Positions 1-13,541 of a DNA stretch of 64,000 nt are shown here, piece by piece (position 1 is the stretch's first letter; every line of letters starts with the position of its first letter). This DNA is from Alisma plantago-aquatica. Lineage: Eukaryota > Streptophyta > Magnoliopsida > Alismatales > Alismataceae. The notes below the pieces were generated by a model. The model made no database searches, was not told where the DNA came from, and saw nothing but the letters and a program-made list of their open reading frames with translations. The stretch lies in NCBI GenBank assembly GCA_963693085.1, contig OY856409.1, forward strand, positions 298,224,558-298,288,557, read 5' to 3'. Position numbers and translations under genes: made by a program.

Positions 1-1436
1 GTGAAACAACCTATGAAATCTGGCATAGACTTTCCATAACTTTTGAAGGAACTGTTCAAGTTAAGAACTCTAAAATTGGAATGCTTAAACAAAAGTTTGA
101 ACAGTTCCGTATGGATCTGAATGGATCTATTAGTGATATGTACCCAAAATTCTCTTATATTGTAAATGGTTTGAATGCTTTAGGTAAAGTTATTAGTGAG
201 GAAGATCAGGTGTCAAAGATCCTTAGATCACTTCCTCCCAAATACAAGCCCAAGGTAACAACAATTGAATAAGCAAATGACCTTACCCGACTGAGGATGG
301 AACAACTCATTGACAACCTAGAAGCTCATGAAGCAACTCTAGAAGAAGAAGAAAGAAGAGAATGTGAACTACAACAAGGGAAAAAGAAGGATGTGGCTCT
401 AAAAGCTTCAAAAATCATCACACCGGAAAGTGATGAGTCAAGTGAAGAAGAAGAAGCCTTGATTGTCAATGGTAAGAAATATAAAAGATTTAAATCTAAC
501 AAAATTTCTAGTTCTTCTTCATCTCCTCCTAGGTGTTTTGAGTGTGGAAAGATAGGACATCTCAAAAATGAATGCCCTAAAGCAAAGAAAGGAAAGAAAA
601 GCTCACACAAAAAGAAGGGAGAAAAAGCTTATAAAGCTGCATGGGACGAGTCAAGTGAGAGTGAAGGTGGAGAAGAAAAGGTGGAATGTCTAATGGCAAG
701 AGAAGATGATGAAGACTCTCAAGAGGTAAGCCTTCTTGACCTTCCTAAAGAAGAGTTAATTACTAGTCTGTAAGAAACTCATGATAAGTATGTTGATTGC
801 AAAAAGAAACTAAAGAAGGTTACCAAAACAAATGATGAGTTATATGCTAGATTAAATGATCTCTCTTCTGAAAAGAACAACATTGATCTTGAGAATCTGT
901 CTTTAAATACATCTTTAAATGACTGCAATAGAAAGTTACTTACTCTAGAAACAAATATTGATCTTCTTTCTCAAGAAAAGACTGAATTGTTAGCTAAACT
1001 AAATGATTTTCAGACCCAACCAATTTTATGTAACCATCTAGACTATGAAAATGTTGTAAAAGAAAGAGACTCCCTATTATCTGATTTAGATCAAGCAAGA
1101 AAAGATCTACACACGAATATGGATGACATTGCTAAGCTACAATGAAACCTAAATGACTTAAGAGGAAAAGACATCCTTAATAACATTCTGAAAATTTCCT
1201 CTAGTTTCAATGGAAGAAGAGGTTTGGGATATGCTCCAAAGAAAAATCAACCCAAAAGAACTAAAGCATCCAAGACTCAAACTATGTTTGTACCTAAGAA
1301 CACAATTCCTAGAAAGAGAAATGAAGTTGACTCTATTACTTGTCATTTTTGTCTACGTCTTGGACATTATTTATGTTCATGCCCTTATAAGACCAAGGAT
1401 TCCGACTTAGTTTGGGTCCCAAAACCCCAAACTTAG
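1..1436 (+). pseudogene. gag: Copia-A1 gag, 3' part, three internal stops
   Basis: The reading frame with codons starting at multiples of 3 continues from the window edge to TAG 1434-1436. It shows the end of the UBN2-like capsid region, an acidic and Lys-rich stretch, a CCHC knuckle (CFECGKIGHLKNECP, about 534-578), a coiled-coil segment rich in Leu/Asn/Glu (about 780-1140) and a second knuckle (CHFCLRLGHYLCSCP, about 1342-1386). In-frame stops lie at 270-272 (TAA), 771-773 (TAA) and 1143-1145 (TGA). The first and third are shared with Copia-A2 and so predate the duplication; the 771 stop is private to this copy, where copy 2 has CAA. Gag would package the element RNA, but this copy cannot make it full length. 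Confidence 0.88.
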
Positions 1437-1573
1437 TAGAAATGTATGAAATTCAGTTGAGATATGATTCAATGCTCATTTGTTTGCAAATTATATTGTC
1501 TTATCTCAACTCAATGAAAGATCTCAAGCATTATGGTATTTTTCTGAACTGCTGTACTGAAATAGAAACGTAT

Positions 1574-1815
1574 TCGGTCGAAGAATTGTCGACCGAAAAT
1601 ATAATCGGTCGAACTATTGTCGACCGACCTGATGCCTGTAACAAATTAAGATCTACATCAACAACCTGAGTAAAACAACAACCATTTCGGTCGAAAATTG
1701 GTCGACCGAGCAGAACTTCTATTTTTCTTCAATTTTTAATCTGCAATACATCAACTTTTTCAATCGACGATTGGTCGACCGAAAGAAGTGTCGGTCGAAC
1801 ATTTTTCGACCGACT
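1574..1815. repeat. Five CGGTCGA/TCGACCG inverted repeats between gag and pol
   Basis: Five short imperfect hairpins (about 1574-1597, 1603-1628, 1686-1710, 1761-1785, 1791-1814) share arms of the type TCGGTCGA and TCGACCGA around an A/T-rich loop of 7-9 nt. They fill the non-coding gap between the end of gag (1436) and the pol ORF (1852), and pol sits in a different frame from gag. The same motif recurs four times in the LTR of this element. Function unknown. Confidence 0.9.
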
Positions 1816-1851
1816 GAAGTTCTGAGTCAGATTTTTTTTGTCTGTAATTAA

Positions 1852-4800
1852 ATGCTTCTAACCATACTGGACCATCACATGGGTACCAAAACCTACATTT
1901 TAATGCAGGATTGGGTGGTTGACAGTGGATGTTCCAAACACATGACCGGAAACAAAGATGCGTTTCAAACTTTTGAAGAAAAGAAGAGTGGAACAGTCAC
2001 CTTTGGAGATAATGGTAAAGGTAAAATCGTTGGAATAGGTAACATTAGTACAAACCTCGAAATAAAGAATGTTTTACTCGTTGATGGTTTGCACCATAAT
2101 TTAATAAGTGTTAGTCAATTATGTGATAGTGGATATGATGTTTTATTTAACAAAAATTGCTGCAAGTTGTTAATAGAAAGCACTACAAATGTTGTTCATG
2201 AAGGAAAACGAGTTGGAAATCTTTATCTTCTTAGACCCAACTCTATGAAATCTGTAGTAGGAAAATGCTTACTTGCAAATGAAAATACTTTCCAACTATG
2301 GCATAAAAAGTTAGGACACGCTAGTTCACATGTTATCAAAAAGTTAGTTAAATATGATCTTTTTCGTGGTTTTCCTAATTTATCTTTTGATCAAGTTGAA
2401 AATTGTGAACCATGTACCTTGGGTAAGCAAGCAAAAACCTCTTTTAAACCCAAACATGTACTTAGCACCTGTAGATCTTTAGAATTGATTCATATGTATT
2501 TATTTGGACCTATGAGAACACAATCTATTGGTGGCAAAAGATATTGTTTTGTTATTATTGATGATTATAGTAGATATACATGGGTACATTTTCTTGCAAC
2601 CAAAGATGATACTATTCATGTCTTTATAAAATTTTATTCAAAGGTTGAAAATCTATTACAAAACAAAATATGTACCATTAGAAGTGATCATGGTGGAGAA
2701 TTTGAGAATCATTTATTTGAAGAATTTTTCACATCTCAAGGATATACTCACAATGTTTCTGCTCCACGCACTCCACAACAAAATGGTATAGTTGAAAGGA
2801 AAAATCAATCACTACAAGAAATGGCTAGGACTATGATGCTCGAACATGATACACCTAAAACTTTTTGGGCTGAAGCTGTAAACACCGCATGCTATGTGTT
2901 AAATAGAGTAACTGTTTACTCTTATTTGAAGAAAACACCATATGAAATAATACATACTAAGAAACCTAGAGTTGACTATTTTCATACCTTTGGATCCACA
3001 TGCTATATCTTAAACACTAAAGAGGATAGAGATAAGTTTGATTCTAAATCACATAAAGCATTCTTCTTGGGATATTCTACCTCTAGCAAAGCATTTAGTG
3101 TCTACAACACTATTTCTAGAAAAGTTGAGGAATCTATTCATATTTCTTTTCATGAAGAGCTAAAATCAGAAAATCCTGAAATAGTTGATCTCACTCATCA
3201 ATTCGAAAACTTATCCATACCCAATGATAGTGAGACAAATACTACAAGCAATGACAACGCTGAAACACAACCTATACCTAGACTCATTAAGGATCATCCT
3301 CAAGAATTAATTATTGGGAATCCCAATGATAAAATCAAAACTCGTTCTTCTTTTAAGGATGTTGCAAACATGGCCTTTTTTTCTATTCTTGAACCTAAGA
3401 AGGTATCTAAAGCTCTTAAAGATGACTATTGGATAATAGCAATGCAAGAAGAATTAAATCAATTCACTAAAAATGATGTATGGGACTTAGTTCCTAAACC
3501 ACAAGATAAAACCATCATTGGAACTAAATGGGTTTCTAGGAATAAGCTAAATGAAGCAGGGGAAGTAATAAGGAATAAAGCTCGGTTAGTAGCACAAGGA
3601 TATAATCAACAAGAAGGAATAGACTTTGATGAAACGTATGCACCGGTAGCTAGACTTGAAGCTATTAGAATGTTACTAGCTATTGCTGCACATAAAAACA
3701 TCAAACTCTACCAAATGGATGTAAAAAGCGCATTTCTAAACAAAATCATTCAACAAGAAGTATATGTTGCCCAACCACCTGGTTTTGAAATACCGGAAAG
3801 AGGTGACCATGTTTATAAACTTAAGAAAGCACTTTATGGCTTAAAACAAGCACCTAGGAACTCGTATGAAAGGCTCAAGACATATCTTTTTGATAATGGT
3901 TTTTCTATTGGAAATTTAGATTCTACTTTATTTTTCAAAACATATACATCTAATTTTCTAGTTGTTCAAATATATGTTGATGATATTATTTTTGGAGCAT
4001 CAAATGAATCATTGTGCACACAATTCAGTAACATTATGCAAAAAGAATTTGAAATGAGCCTCATGGGTGAACTAACTTTCTTTCTTGGTTTCCAAATTAA
4101 ACAAACGCCTGCCGAGATTTTTATAAACCAAGAAAAGTATACTAAAGAACTCTTAAAACGTTTTGGGATGGATCAGTGCAAACATGCTACTACTCCTATG
4201 GCTACCTCTATTAAAATTGATAAGGATGAAAATGGGGAACCTATTGATGATTCCTTATATAGAGCCATGATTGGTAGTTTGCTTTACTTAACCACTTCTA
4301 GACCGGACATCATGTTTTCCGTTGGTCTTTGTGCTCGATTTCAATCACAACCCATGCAATCTCATTTTCAAGCAGTTAAACGGATTATTCGATACTTAGA
4401 CGGCACCACATGCTTTGGCTTATGGTACCCAAAAGGACAATCCTGGGATTTTAAAGCTTATACTGATGCTGATTATGTTGGTTGTCGACTTGACCACAAA
4501 AGCACTAGTGGTGGTTGTTTCTTATTAGGAAGAGCTTTAGTATCTTGGTTTAGAAAGAAACAAAACACGGTTGCCCTCTCTACAACTGAAGCTGAATATA
4601 TGGCAGTCGGATCTTGTTGTGCTCAAGTACTTTATATGCAACAAGTGTTAAATGATTACGGTTTTACTCTTTCATCTACACCCATCTTTTGTGACAACAC
4701 AAGTGCTATAAACTTAGCACACAATCCTATTTTACACAGCCGAGCTAAACATATTGAAATCCGTCATCACTTTTTAAGGGATCATATCTCTAAGAATCAT

Positions 4801-4944
4801 GTTTCTCTTCATCATGTTGATACGGAAGATCAATTGGCTGATATTTTCACAAAACCGCTTCCACTAGATCAATTCAACAAAATAAGGAAGCAACTGCTTA
4901 TCACTCCTTTAGAAGATGTTTTCTTTGATATTTGTGATTCTTAA
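1852..4944 (+). CDS. pol: Copia-A1 pol: protease, integrase, reverse transcriptase, RNase H
   Basis: An uninterrupted 1030-codon ORF. Domains in order: aspartic protease with [10 protein letters not shown] (Asp24); GAG_pre-integrase zinc motif ([10 protein letters not shown] near 149, CEPC near 183); integrase core with DDE residues in IIDDYSRY (~237), RSDHGGEF (~278) and GIVERKN (~315); reverse transcriptase with MDVKSAFLN and the catalytic [11 protein letters not shown] (~708); RNase H with YTDADY (~870), STTEAEY (~911) and CDNTSAI (~946). All catalytic motifs look intact. Oddities: YGLKQAPR is followed by NSYERL where copia RT usually has an aromatic residue, and this copy has SFLNK where copy 2 has AFLNE. 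The ATG at 1852 is simply the first in frame; protease begins about 20 codons later. Gag is broken upstream, so activity in cis is doubtful. Confidence 0.93.
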   Translation: MLLTILDHHMGTKTYILMQDWVVDSGCSKHMTGNKDAFQTFEEKKSGTVTFGDNGKGKIVGIGNISTNLEIKNVLLVDGLHHNLISVSQLCDSGYDVLFNKNCCKLLIESTTNVVHEGKRVGNLYLLRPNSMKSVVGKCLLANENTFQLWHKKLGHASSHVIKKLVKYDLFRGFPNLSFDQVENCEPCTLGKQAKTSFKPKHVLSTCRSLELIHMYLFGPMRTQSIGGKRYCFVIIDDYSRYTWVHFLATKDDTIHVFIKFYSKVENLLQNKICTIRSDHGGEFENHLFEEFFTSQGYTHNVSAPRTPQQNGIVERKNQSLQEMARTMMLEHDTPKTFWAEAVNTACYVLNRVTVYSYLKKTPYEIIHTKKPRVDYFHTFGSTCYILNTKEDRDKFDSKSHKAFFLGYSTSSKAFSVYNTISRKVEESIHISFHEELKSENPEIVDLTHQFENLSIPNDSETNTTSNDNAETQPIPRLIKDHPQELIIGNPNDKIKTRSSFKDVANMAFFSILEPKKVSKALKDDYWIIAMQEELNQFTKNDVWDLVPKPQDKTIIGTKWVSRNKLNEAGEVIRNKARLVAQGYNQQEGIDFDETYAPVARLEAIRMLLAIAAHKNIKLYQMDVKSAFLNKIIQQEVYVAQPPGFEIPERGDHVYKLKKALYGLKQAPRNSYERLKTYLFDNGFSIGNLDSTLFFKTYTSNFLVVQIYVDDIIFGASNESLCTQFSNIMQKEFEMSLMGELTFFLGFQIKQTPAEIFINQEKYTKELLKRFGMDQCKHATTPMATSIKIDKDENGEPIDDSLYRAMIGSLLYLTTSRPDIMFSVGLCARFQSQPMQSHFQAVKRIIRYLDGTTCFGLWYPKGQSWDFKAYTDADYVGCRLDHKSTSGGCFLLGRALVSWFRKKQNTVALSTTEAEYMAVGSCCAQVLYMQQVLNDYGFTLSSTPIFCDNTSAINLAHNPILHSRAKHIEIRHHFLRDHISKNHVSLHHVDTEDQLADIFTKPLPLDQFNKIRKQLLITPLEDVFFDICDS

Positions 4945-5346
4945 AAATGGACATCATTTTTTGGCTTTGCATTATTTTTGGCTTTTTAAATGGACATCTT
5001 CTTCATTGGATTTGATGGGACATCTAATTAAGGGGGAGTGTTCTTATTTGTAATGGATATCTTTTTGAAATGAAAAAGGGGGAGAAATAACAATAAATCT
5101 TAAAACTTAGTAATTGTGCAAAACTCAATCAATGAGTTTCATAAACTCTTGGCTTTACATTGAAAGTTGCTATATTCCCTAAAGAATTGGATTTCATGTT
5201 CTATAATTCATGGGGAATAATAAGCACACATTTTATAAACAAGAGAAGAAATTCACAAAGGTAATCTTCAGGTATGAAACTCACATGTTTTATATTTCCT
5301 TAATTTATATTTTAGAAATGTTTGTCATCTTCAAAAAGGGGGAGAT
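4945..5346 (+). other. Copia-A1 3' untranslated region with polypurine tract
   Basis: About 400 bp without coding signal. It contains two purine-rich GGGGGAG stretches (near 5033 and 5080) and the probable plus-strand primer, the polypurine tract AAAAAGGGGGAGA at 5333-5345, directly before the LTR start. No env-like ORF is visible here. Confidence 0.8.
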
Positions 5347-6769
5347 TGTTGGCTAAATGGACATCAGTAAAACCCTTTTGTTTTGATAATGACAAACATT
5401 TCATTCTTGTTGATCTAACGTGCTACTTGAGTGTTGCAGATATGAGGTGGATGACAAAGTACTAGGGAATCTATATGCTTGAATGCTTATAAATTTCATA
5501 AAATGTAATCAAATGTAAACTTGTACAAATATATAATGTACAAGTACTTAGACTTCATGTAAATAAAGCGTTAGATCTTCCCTAGCCAAATCACTACACT
5601 TAGACAGGTCATCCCCTTCAATAGTGTCACATATGCACACTCACATACACACTTAGTAATTTAATTGAAACATTGAAACAGGGTCAATCTCGGTCGACAA
5701 AATCCTCGACCGAGACACTCTCGGTCGACAAGTTTCTCGATCAAGAAAGACCCAGGTAGCCGTTAGACACAGCTAACAAGGTAGTTGGCAGTTGGAGATG
5801 AACGTTGCAAATACTTGATCCAGAGAGCCTGTCGGTCGACAAAACTTTGACCGAGTAGGTATCCCGGTCGACAATTCCTCGACCGAGATGGACTCTGACA
5901 ACAACTGCAAAATTAATTAACTAGCCATTGCTAATGCAACTAACTTATACCTAACGACTAGTTAAGCACTTAGAAACTCCTAGAAAGTGTCTAGAACGTC
6001 CTTAAGCACATGTAGGTCATTCCTATAAATAGGACATGCCTTAGGACACTTACATTCACTAATTCTACACTTAAGCAATCTTTAAGCATACACTTGCATT
6101 GGCAACCTGTTTTGAGCAATTGAGAAATACTTGCAATTGGCTATTCTTCACCTTGCTCTAAATTCGTGTCCTATAGGCTAGTATCTCCTATCCACAACAA
6201 TCACACTTCCATATACATTGGTTAGGAGATCTACATGCTTGATATAGGCAAATCAAGCCTTGTGCTTCAAAGGATAAGTTGTAATTTCCATTTTCCTTTC
6301 TTGTTCACTTTCATTGCTTGTACTCTCCTTGCTACTCCTAGGTTGGAGGCTGCAGATTGGAGAGGGTTGTGATCTTCTTGGTGAAGAAGGAGACTTTGAA
6401 CTACTTCAAGAAGGTTGGTGCAATGGGAGGTTACTTCTAAAAGGAAGGCTACTTCAAGGGGGAGCTTGGAGTTACTTCAAGAAGGCTACCTCGAGTTGGT
6501 GCATCTACTTCAAAGTGAAAGCTGTTCAAAGGGGTATAAGAAAGTATTGTATTTTGTGTAATTCCTTGTGAAGGAAATAAAATTATTACTTTCAAAATCC
6601 CGGTTGGGTAAGCAACTGGGTAGTGGATTGACTGCCTTAGTATTTGCTAAGGTAGGAACCACTCTAAATCCCTTGTCTCCTTCTTACTTTTTCATTTGTG
6701 GTTGTTTGAGTTAAATAATTGTTAAATTAACTTTAAAACCCTATTCACCCCCCCTCTAGTGGTTTTTCA
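5347..6769 (+). repeat. Copia-A1 3' LTR (1423 bp)
   Basis: Starts TGTTGGCTAAATGG just after the polypurine tract and ends TTTTTCA; identical length to both LTRs of Copia-A2. It carries four CTCGGTCGA/TCGACCGAG inverted repeats at about 5689-5888, a TATA box, and downstream a run of repeated CTACTTCAAGAAGG-like segments (about 6395-6510). The 85-codon ORF across the latter (6314-6571) recurs only because the LTR recurs; I do not call it a gene. Confidence 0.95.
6024..6030 (+). promoter_or_regulatory. Probable TATA box of Copia-A LTR
   Basis: TATAAAT in the context CCTATAAATAGG, inside the LTR about 130 bp after the last palindrome. The same box lies at 15194-15200 and 22299-22305 in the LTRs of Copia-A2. 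Position between U3-like and repeat-rich downstream sequence fits an RNA polymerase II start. Confidence 0.65.
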
Positions 6770-8240
6770 TGGTCATGCCTCATACATCTGATATGATTGA
6801 GGACAATTGCGGTTGTACCTCAGATTAGAGGGTTTTGTATACCCTGGTTTCTAGTGTTGTGACCTGTACCAAGGGAGGACTAGTGTATAGAAGCTTGACT
6901 ATATGTCGATGTGGTGGTAGCTTTGAATGATATGTCACTACCTTTTTACTCATACTGGATGAGAGGAAGAGATCTTAGGATACTGGCACTTCTAGATCTT
7001 GTACGGAACTGAATAGCCCTTCGCAGAGGTCGGTTGGACTTTGGATTGTATGATTCAAATTCCCCAAGACATAATAAAAGATGTAAAACAGCCGTGTAGC
7101 ATATCTATTTAGGGTTATATACAATGCTTCATATTGGATGATAACCCTTGTTTGCTTTTTTTTCATTGAGATCATGTATAGTACAATAAGAGATAATATA
7201 TATATTTTTGTTGTAGTTATGCTCATGTTGTAAACATGCTTATGTTGTCAAAAATAGTAACATTGATGGTTAAGATGCTCTACTATCTATGTTTAATATT
7301 GCTAGCCATGCCTATGTAATTAGAAATGCTTAAACTGCTAATCATGCCTATGTAATTCATTGTGTTATGATGTTAGTTTTACTTATGATATAAATTTGTT
7401 CCATTTATTTGAGATGCCAATATTGATATCCATGTTATGTTACTAGACATATTCATGATGTCAGGGATGCTTATGCTACTAGATTGATTGTGCTGTTAGC
7501 AAGGAATATGAGATAGTCAGATTAATGATAATGATTTTTATTAGATGCAATTTGATGATATTTGAGTAGATATCTATCCAAAGAAATAGATTTATATGTT
7601 ATGTATATATGCATTGATGATCATACTTGTTGCTAAGATTAATTGCTTAATCTATTTAGCATACTTGAACCGTTCAATTGATTATGAAATACTTGAACTT
7701 CTTATTTATTTACTATTTAAAATGTTGTAATCAATAAGCATTATTGGAGGTTATATCTCTTATTGGGACATGGGTCTCACCCTTGTGGCTCACCACATCT
7801 TTTTAGGTAATCGGAAGTAACAAAACACAAACATGTGGTAGCATAGAGGAGCTATAGTAATGAATCTTTGAGAAAGTTGATTAGATGTCTAGTATGTCCT
7901 AGAGTCATCCCTGTACTCTCAGGTCCGGGAAGGAAAAGTTTGTATATGATTTTTCAAATGAAACAAAAATATGTTAGCATGTTAATGCTTATTTGTGTGG
8001 CATATACAAATATTGTTCTCATGTGTATATATGTTGCAGCTAAGGTGATAGAACAATTTGTATCAAATTCTTGTCATAGTATGGATATAAGAAAGATATT
8101 GAGCTTTTATACAAATGTTTCTGAGCGGGTGCTGACGTTGAAATTGATTTTAATTTTCCCATATTTTTGGGTATGTGATTAATTAGTGATCCATTTTGTT
8201 TTATGTTTTGAGTAATCTCATTTAGTGTAACAGGTTCTCA
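6770..8240 (+). mobile_element. Tekay-like LTR, 3' part (right of the Copia-A1 insertion)
   Basis: Begins with the TGGTC target duplication of Copia-A1 and resumes the LTR sequence that is interrupted at 14516 in the next copy. It ends in CA at 8239-8240, six bases before a tRNA-Met primer-binding site, which identifies it as the U5 end of a 5' LTR. Small ORFs inside (7868-8182, 104 codons) also occur in the fragment at 62723-63541, but only because the DNA is homologous; no protein family is recognised. Confidence 0.7.
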
Positions 8241-10619
8241 TAAGTTGGTATCAGAGGTTTAGGTTCACTGACTTTATAGGGACACTAGGACATAGGACTA
8301 GGATGATGTTTAAGTAAGGAACATGACATGAAAATATAGTGCATACTACCTAATCTAAGCACTTGGATGCCCTGGCCAGATATTCAATTATTGAATAAAG
8401 GTAATTATGGAACTCTTAGTTTCTTATCTTTCTGATTATTCTGATCAAGTAGTCATTTTGAGACAATCTAAAGAGCATAATGATTAATAAATCATGGTAT
8501 GAATATCTCAATCCTACCTTAAAGAAGATTAGAATTGCATCATAATCTATCAAAACTTGAATGTTTGGTAACAATAGCAGAAAGATACAACACCAAGAAG
8601 TCTAAATCAGAATACAAATTAGAAAAAGAGGAGTTCTTGAAGATGTGATTCATGAAGATAAAAAAGTAAAATACAGATAAGTCTATGCTTATAATGTGAA
8701 TCAAGATATGAAATCCATATAAGATGGAAAGAACTCCTATAACAAGTACAAAATGAGAAGATAAATTGGAACAATGACAAAGGAATAAGGTGGAACATGA
8801 GTTAATCTCAGACCAACCTATGTGTGTAAGTAAGTGTTAATGTAAAATCTGCATGGCATGTGAAAGAAATTAAGGGAGATGATCCATGTTTAATGAAGAA
8901 AATGAATAATATGATGATTTACCTGTTGATAAGTGGTTGAAAAACATAATAAAATAAGAGAACATACTCGAGTGGGATAAACAGTCATCAAGGAAGGAGT
9001 AATGAGATATGTTAATCATGATGATTCCTATGCTAATGGCAAGGAACCCGAAATGAAAAAGGTAAAATGATACATAAGAAGTTGTAACCTGCATAATGCA
9101 AATAGAATTGGTTGCCTTTTTGCTAGTGATCCTTAAAAAATACTACTATGGTATGGGAAGTGTGTTTTCCTTTGTGTCTTTCGTTTCTAGGGCACAACTT
9201 TTAAGTTGATAATTTCCACTTGGTACGTGTGGATTCACTATAAACATGAGGGAGGATAGCTCATTATAGAATAATGTTAATTGGACTATGGTTCCAAGAT
9301 CATAAAGTTTGTGATGAGTTTGCTTTTAAGCCTTCCAATAATTTGGGAAACTCCTCTTACATGTTTTGAAATTTATTATGTTGGTAAAAGTAGATGAGAT
9401 AAGGATGTGAGTTCCTTATAGCACCTGAGGTTGGTACCAAGGTCATGAATCCTAGTATCCAAGATGTATCAACAATATGGGAAGTATGTGAAGGTTGGAG
9501 ATGTTTAATAAATGAACATATCAAGTATTCCTCCCCCTTAAAGAGAGGGAGAGAGAGTTGATGATGACCCTCTAAATGTTGTTTGTAAGGAAAAACAAAA
9601 GTGATTCTATAATGTTGTGTATGGTTCAGTGATAGCTGGGCAAGACCACTATCAAGAATAGATTGTTTGTTGGTCAATAGATATGTGGTGACATGTTCCT
9701 TTAAGATAAACCTATGATCAAACATCAATGCATAAGAGTTAGATTGGATGACATAATTCACATGACCATAATGTGTTTAGAGTTATGTCCTTTAGACTAA
9801 CCAATGTACAAATAGAATTTATGAATAGGAGCAGAGTGTTCCAGTCATGTCATACAAGTTATATCAAGCTTTGAATGATGACATGTCAAAGTATTTCAAA
9901 TATTGTCAAAAATATGATCAATATTTCTTCAAAAACCTTAGGGTTGCCAAAGCAACAATAGCTATGAGATAAGTTGAACAAGAATGAGATGGGGTTGATT
10001 AAGTGTCTTTATGGGATCATGATATTTCTTCTAAGGAGGTTGTGTAAATCCTAGTAAGGTGAAGATATTATTGTTGTTTCACCCATAACAAGGTTGACTA
10101 GGAATGATGTTTCCTTGTATGAAATGACAGGTGCCAACATCAACATTTCTTTTGATGCTGAAAAAGCACTGACAAGAGTTCCAGTGTCAGTGTATCTAGA
10201 AAAAAAAAGATGGATACATCACCTTTTTTATGCTTCAAGGAATGGTATGGGACACATGAAATGATTGGTAAAAAGTCACCAAGTATGACTTTTGAGTAAT
10301 GTGTTGATACAATAGATATAATTTTAGTATGATAGCTAGAATTTAAAAGTTGAAAGATACTATTAGATTTGTACAGGTGGCACAACAAATTTCTTTGTTC
10401 CGTATTTGCAAATGTCTTCTTATGTGGGGGTTTTTGTGATGACCCAAGATAAGATAATGTATGAATCGAAAGAGAAGAACATGACCTCTATAAGAGTGAT
10501 GTGATATTACCATAATATGGAAGTAACCATGTGTAATATTGAGGATGATGTGCATGAGAAGTGTCCATCTATGTGTACCTTGGATTTTGGGGGTGAAATC
10601 CTTGTTAGGTGTTTATGGT
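8241..10619 (+). mobile_element. Internal region of the Tekay-like remnant, no pol
   Basis: About 2.4 kb between the primer-binding site and the next LTR start. It has only short ORFs on both strands (longest 134 codons at 9357-9761, minus) with no gag, protease, RT, RNase H or integrase motif that I can read. A G-rich stretch at 10589-10593 may be a remnant polypurine tract. Either a non-autonomous (LARD-like) element or one with pol deleted and the rest decayed. Confidence 0.55.
8246..8257 (+). promoter_or_regulatory. Primer-binding site, tRNA-iMet type
   Basis: TGGTATCAGAGG, one mismatch from the complement of the plant initiator tRNA-Met 3' end. It follows the LTR end at 8240 after a short spacer and is followed by TTTAGGTTCAC, a context I associate with Tekay/Del chromoviruses. 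The second copy is at 24521-24532. Confidence 0.7.
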
Positions 10620-13541
10620 TGTGAGACCCTAACCTTGCTTAAAGTGTTTAACAAGCTTAATTATCATAATTGAATTTTTATAACCTTAATATAAACTTGT
10701 GATATTCTTGGAAATCATAACACAAGCTTAAGTTTCAAATTTGGTCCAATTGGGACACTATTTGAGAAAGTTATGTAATTTTATGCACATTTTTTATTTT
10801 TCTACAATTTACCCAATTGAGAGGTTTTCTTTGCAATTTATCACTTTAACTATGTTCCTTGGATATTCTCTCATCATTCTTGAGCTTTTTTAGCCATGTT
10901 GCGCCTATTTAAACCTTGGTTTGAAGGTGTTTTCCTCAAGGGTATTTTAGGGTTTAGCCCTTCATGGATGAGCTACCTTTAGTAGCTATCAAATAATGAA
11001 TTATTTGATTGGCTTGGAAATTCGACAAAGGAAAGCTAAGAAGGTTTATATGGACAGTGGGGGAGATGCTTGTGTGTGTGCTTGTATATTCTTAATAGTT
11101 TAACGCCATGGACACTTGGAAAGATACTAGAACTTCAACTTTATATTTTTCTTTATCTTATAGTTTCATATACTTATCCCTAAGCACCCAAATGAGCCAT
11201 TTTATCTCCACCACTTCCCTCCTATGAACCTCATTCTCCCTCTGTGTTGCTATGAATTTCCTATCCAAGGAATAAGAAAGAGGGGATCTTCTTGGAAAAA
11301 GAATCTAGGGTTGCGATTGACTTCCTTTTAGGGTTTGAAAAGCTTCCTTCTAATGATCTTGACCTAAAAGAGTAGGAATCCCCTTCTTTCCTCCATATTT
11401 CTTTGTTAGCCTTCCTCCTACCTTTCTCCAGGTTGGAACCTTGCTGTTCCATGTTAGAAATTTCTCTAAAGCACTAAAAACCTACCTTTCTTGCTCCTTA
11501 TGCTTAGGGTTTGCTCATTTGATGAAAAAAGGTGCTAGATGGATGAGTTCACAACTTATGCTTGGGATTCCTATGCTACCTGCTCTTCTTTTCTTCTATT
11601 TGGGAGTTTATATTCTAATTAGAGGCAATTTTTATAACTTGCTCCACGTTTATTGCTTACCATAAGCTTGCTAGCTCAAGTTCCTGCTTTTAAATGACGA
11701 TCCATGCACTAAAAAGCTATGCTTTACTTGAATTTTGATTTTTATAATGTTTCCTGTTATGATTTCAATTCTAGATGAACCTGTGATTATGTGTATATCA
11801 TTCCTAAGGTATAATATGACTTGTATTAGGTTGGTTTGACAACATGTGGTGCTAAGCACCTATCAACCAATGGTCAATTTTAGGGTTTAAAGTTGATTTC
11901 TTCTATAAACACATGACTCGATGGCGGTACCATTGCAACAACCGATGGTGTTGTCTTCATGAAGACTGATGGTGGTGACCAAGGGTGTCAACTTATGTTC
12001 ACTCAGGTCAAGTGTTGTCCTAATTAGAATCCTGATAATTAACAATTAAGTACCCTAATGATTCTATCAATCAATGGTGATATTAGTTTGATATTTGATA
12101 TTGATTAATGAATACAGTGCTGACATAACAACCTATGGTGACTTAATGGTCACTAATGATGGTGTATCAGGTCTCCAAACCTATGGTGAGTTAATCATAT
12201 AGTTGTATCATCAATTAAGCCTTAAACCAATGGTCAGACCTATACTGTAATTGATGGTTTTAACATATGAACTTGACCCAATGGTCAAGATCTAATGTTT
12301 ATTCCTCCACTAAAGTGGAATTATGGCTAATGTAATATGTTGGTCCTAATAATGTGATTTAGATGGTTTTCTTTATATGATCAACATAAGGAGCTTACTT
12401 GTTGACAATGTAGGCTTGTTTTAAATGAACAAGCGATTGTGGGTTTTACCCTACTCTCAATGGAACTTTATGTGTTGTTAATCAAGGCATGTCTAGGGTT
12501 AGATGGTGACTCTTTATAGAGAACTAATCAAGGAATTTATAGGTGGTTTATCCAAGGTGTTTACTTATGTAAACAATCAATGGTCTTACCTTTTTAATAT
12601 CCAATGGTTCATGGTGCCATTGTGGTATAGTGATATGGGTTGAATGATGATGAAATAAATGGAGGGTTACCCTTAATAATGTAGTCTTACCTATTCACTC
12701 ATATGAATAGAAGGGATGGTAACCATATTGTGTTGATATGTAACCCTAACAAGGTATAGTTTGCTATAGCTAGCTTTAATATAACTAAATGACTGTAATT
12801 GGGTATGAATAGTCCTTGAATGACTAATACAATCATGGAGTACTCCACTACTATTGTAGAAACCCTAGTATGCAATAACCTGATGGTTACACCTTGATTT
12901 ATGTTTGGGTTCATAATTGAGATTAGTATGGAATGTGATGGTGATGCTTCACCTTATGCATCCATGATCCAAAGGGGATGCCGTGAGTTAGGGTTTGGGT
13001 ATGAGTGCTAATTAGTAACATTAATATAATTTATGTTGTGAACGTAACTCTAATGCAAATAGATAAAGATGAGTATTCATGTTTAACCTTCTTATATGAT
13101 GGAATGATGGTGAAATAACCTCCTTAATATGATCATAACCTTAATGTGTTTATTGGTGGTTATCATAGCCACATGATTGATACTTTCTTATGCTAAACAT
13201 GTGCATTTTGAATATGATGAGGGTTAATTATATATAGATTCCTTGCATGTTGATGTAATAAAGGAATGTTCTTAATGTTAATATAACCCTTCTATGATTG
13301 TTTATGAATATCTTCTAGCTCATTAATGCAATATTGTGTTGATCCAGTGTATTATATGTAAGTGATGTTGTTGAGCCTTGTTATAAGGCATGGAAAGATA
13401 ATGATGATCTTGTAGGGAATATTATGATTGTCTTAATGACCTTTGGGCATGGTTGAGCCCTGAATGAGGTGTAATCCTCTTGTGTTTATAAGGGTTGATA
13501 ACATGTGATATTGTGCAAAGGATTTATGTCTTGTGATAGTA

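Larger units (their letters stand above)
1..6769 (+). mobile_element. Copia-A1, Ty1/copia LTR retrotransposon (5' part outside window)
   Basis: Order: gag remnant, palindrome array, intact pol, polypurine tract, 3' LTR. Pol domains run protease, integrase, reverse transcriptase, RNase H, which is the Ty1/copia order. Gag with an N-terminal UBN2-like region, two CCHC knuckles and a long coiled coil resembles SIRE/Maximus. The element is followed by TGGTC (6770-6774), the same pentamer that flanks Copia-A2 on both sides, as expected if both copies descend from one insertion event duplicated with its flanks. Clade assignment is by architecture only. Confidence 0.93.

Noticed and set aside
326..610. 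Minus-strand ORF over gag (also at 16598-16885)
   Set aside because: Shadow of the acidic/Lys-rich and Ser-rich gag segment on the other strand.
1574..1815. CRISPR-like array
   Set aside because: Repeats are palindromic hairpins with variable spacing in a plant copia element; no cas genes and no uniform spacers.
6314..6571. 85-codon ORF found three times (6314, 15484, 22589)
   Set aside because: It recurs only because it lies in the three Copia-A LTRs, spans degenerate DNA repeats downstream of the TATA box and has no recognisable domain.
7868..8182. 104-codon ORF with counterparts at 24143 and 63136 as a conserved gene
   Set aside because: It sits in the U5 side of a Tekay-like LTR. Two copies come from the 16-kb duplication and the third from another LTR of the family; conservation reflects DNA homology.
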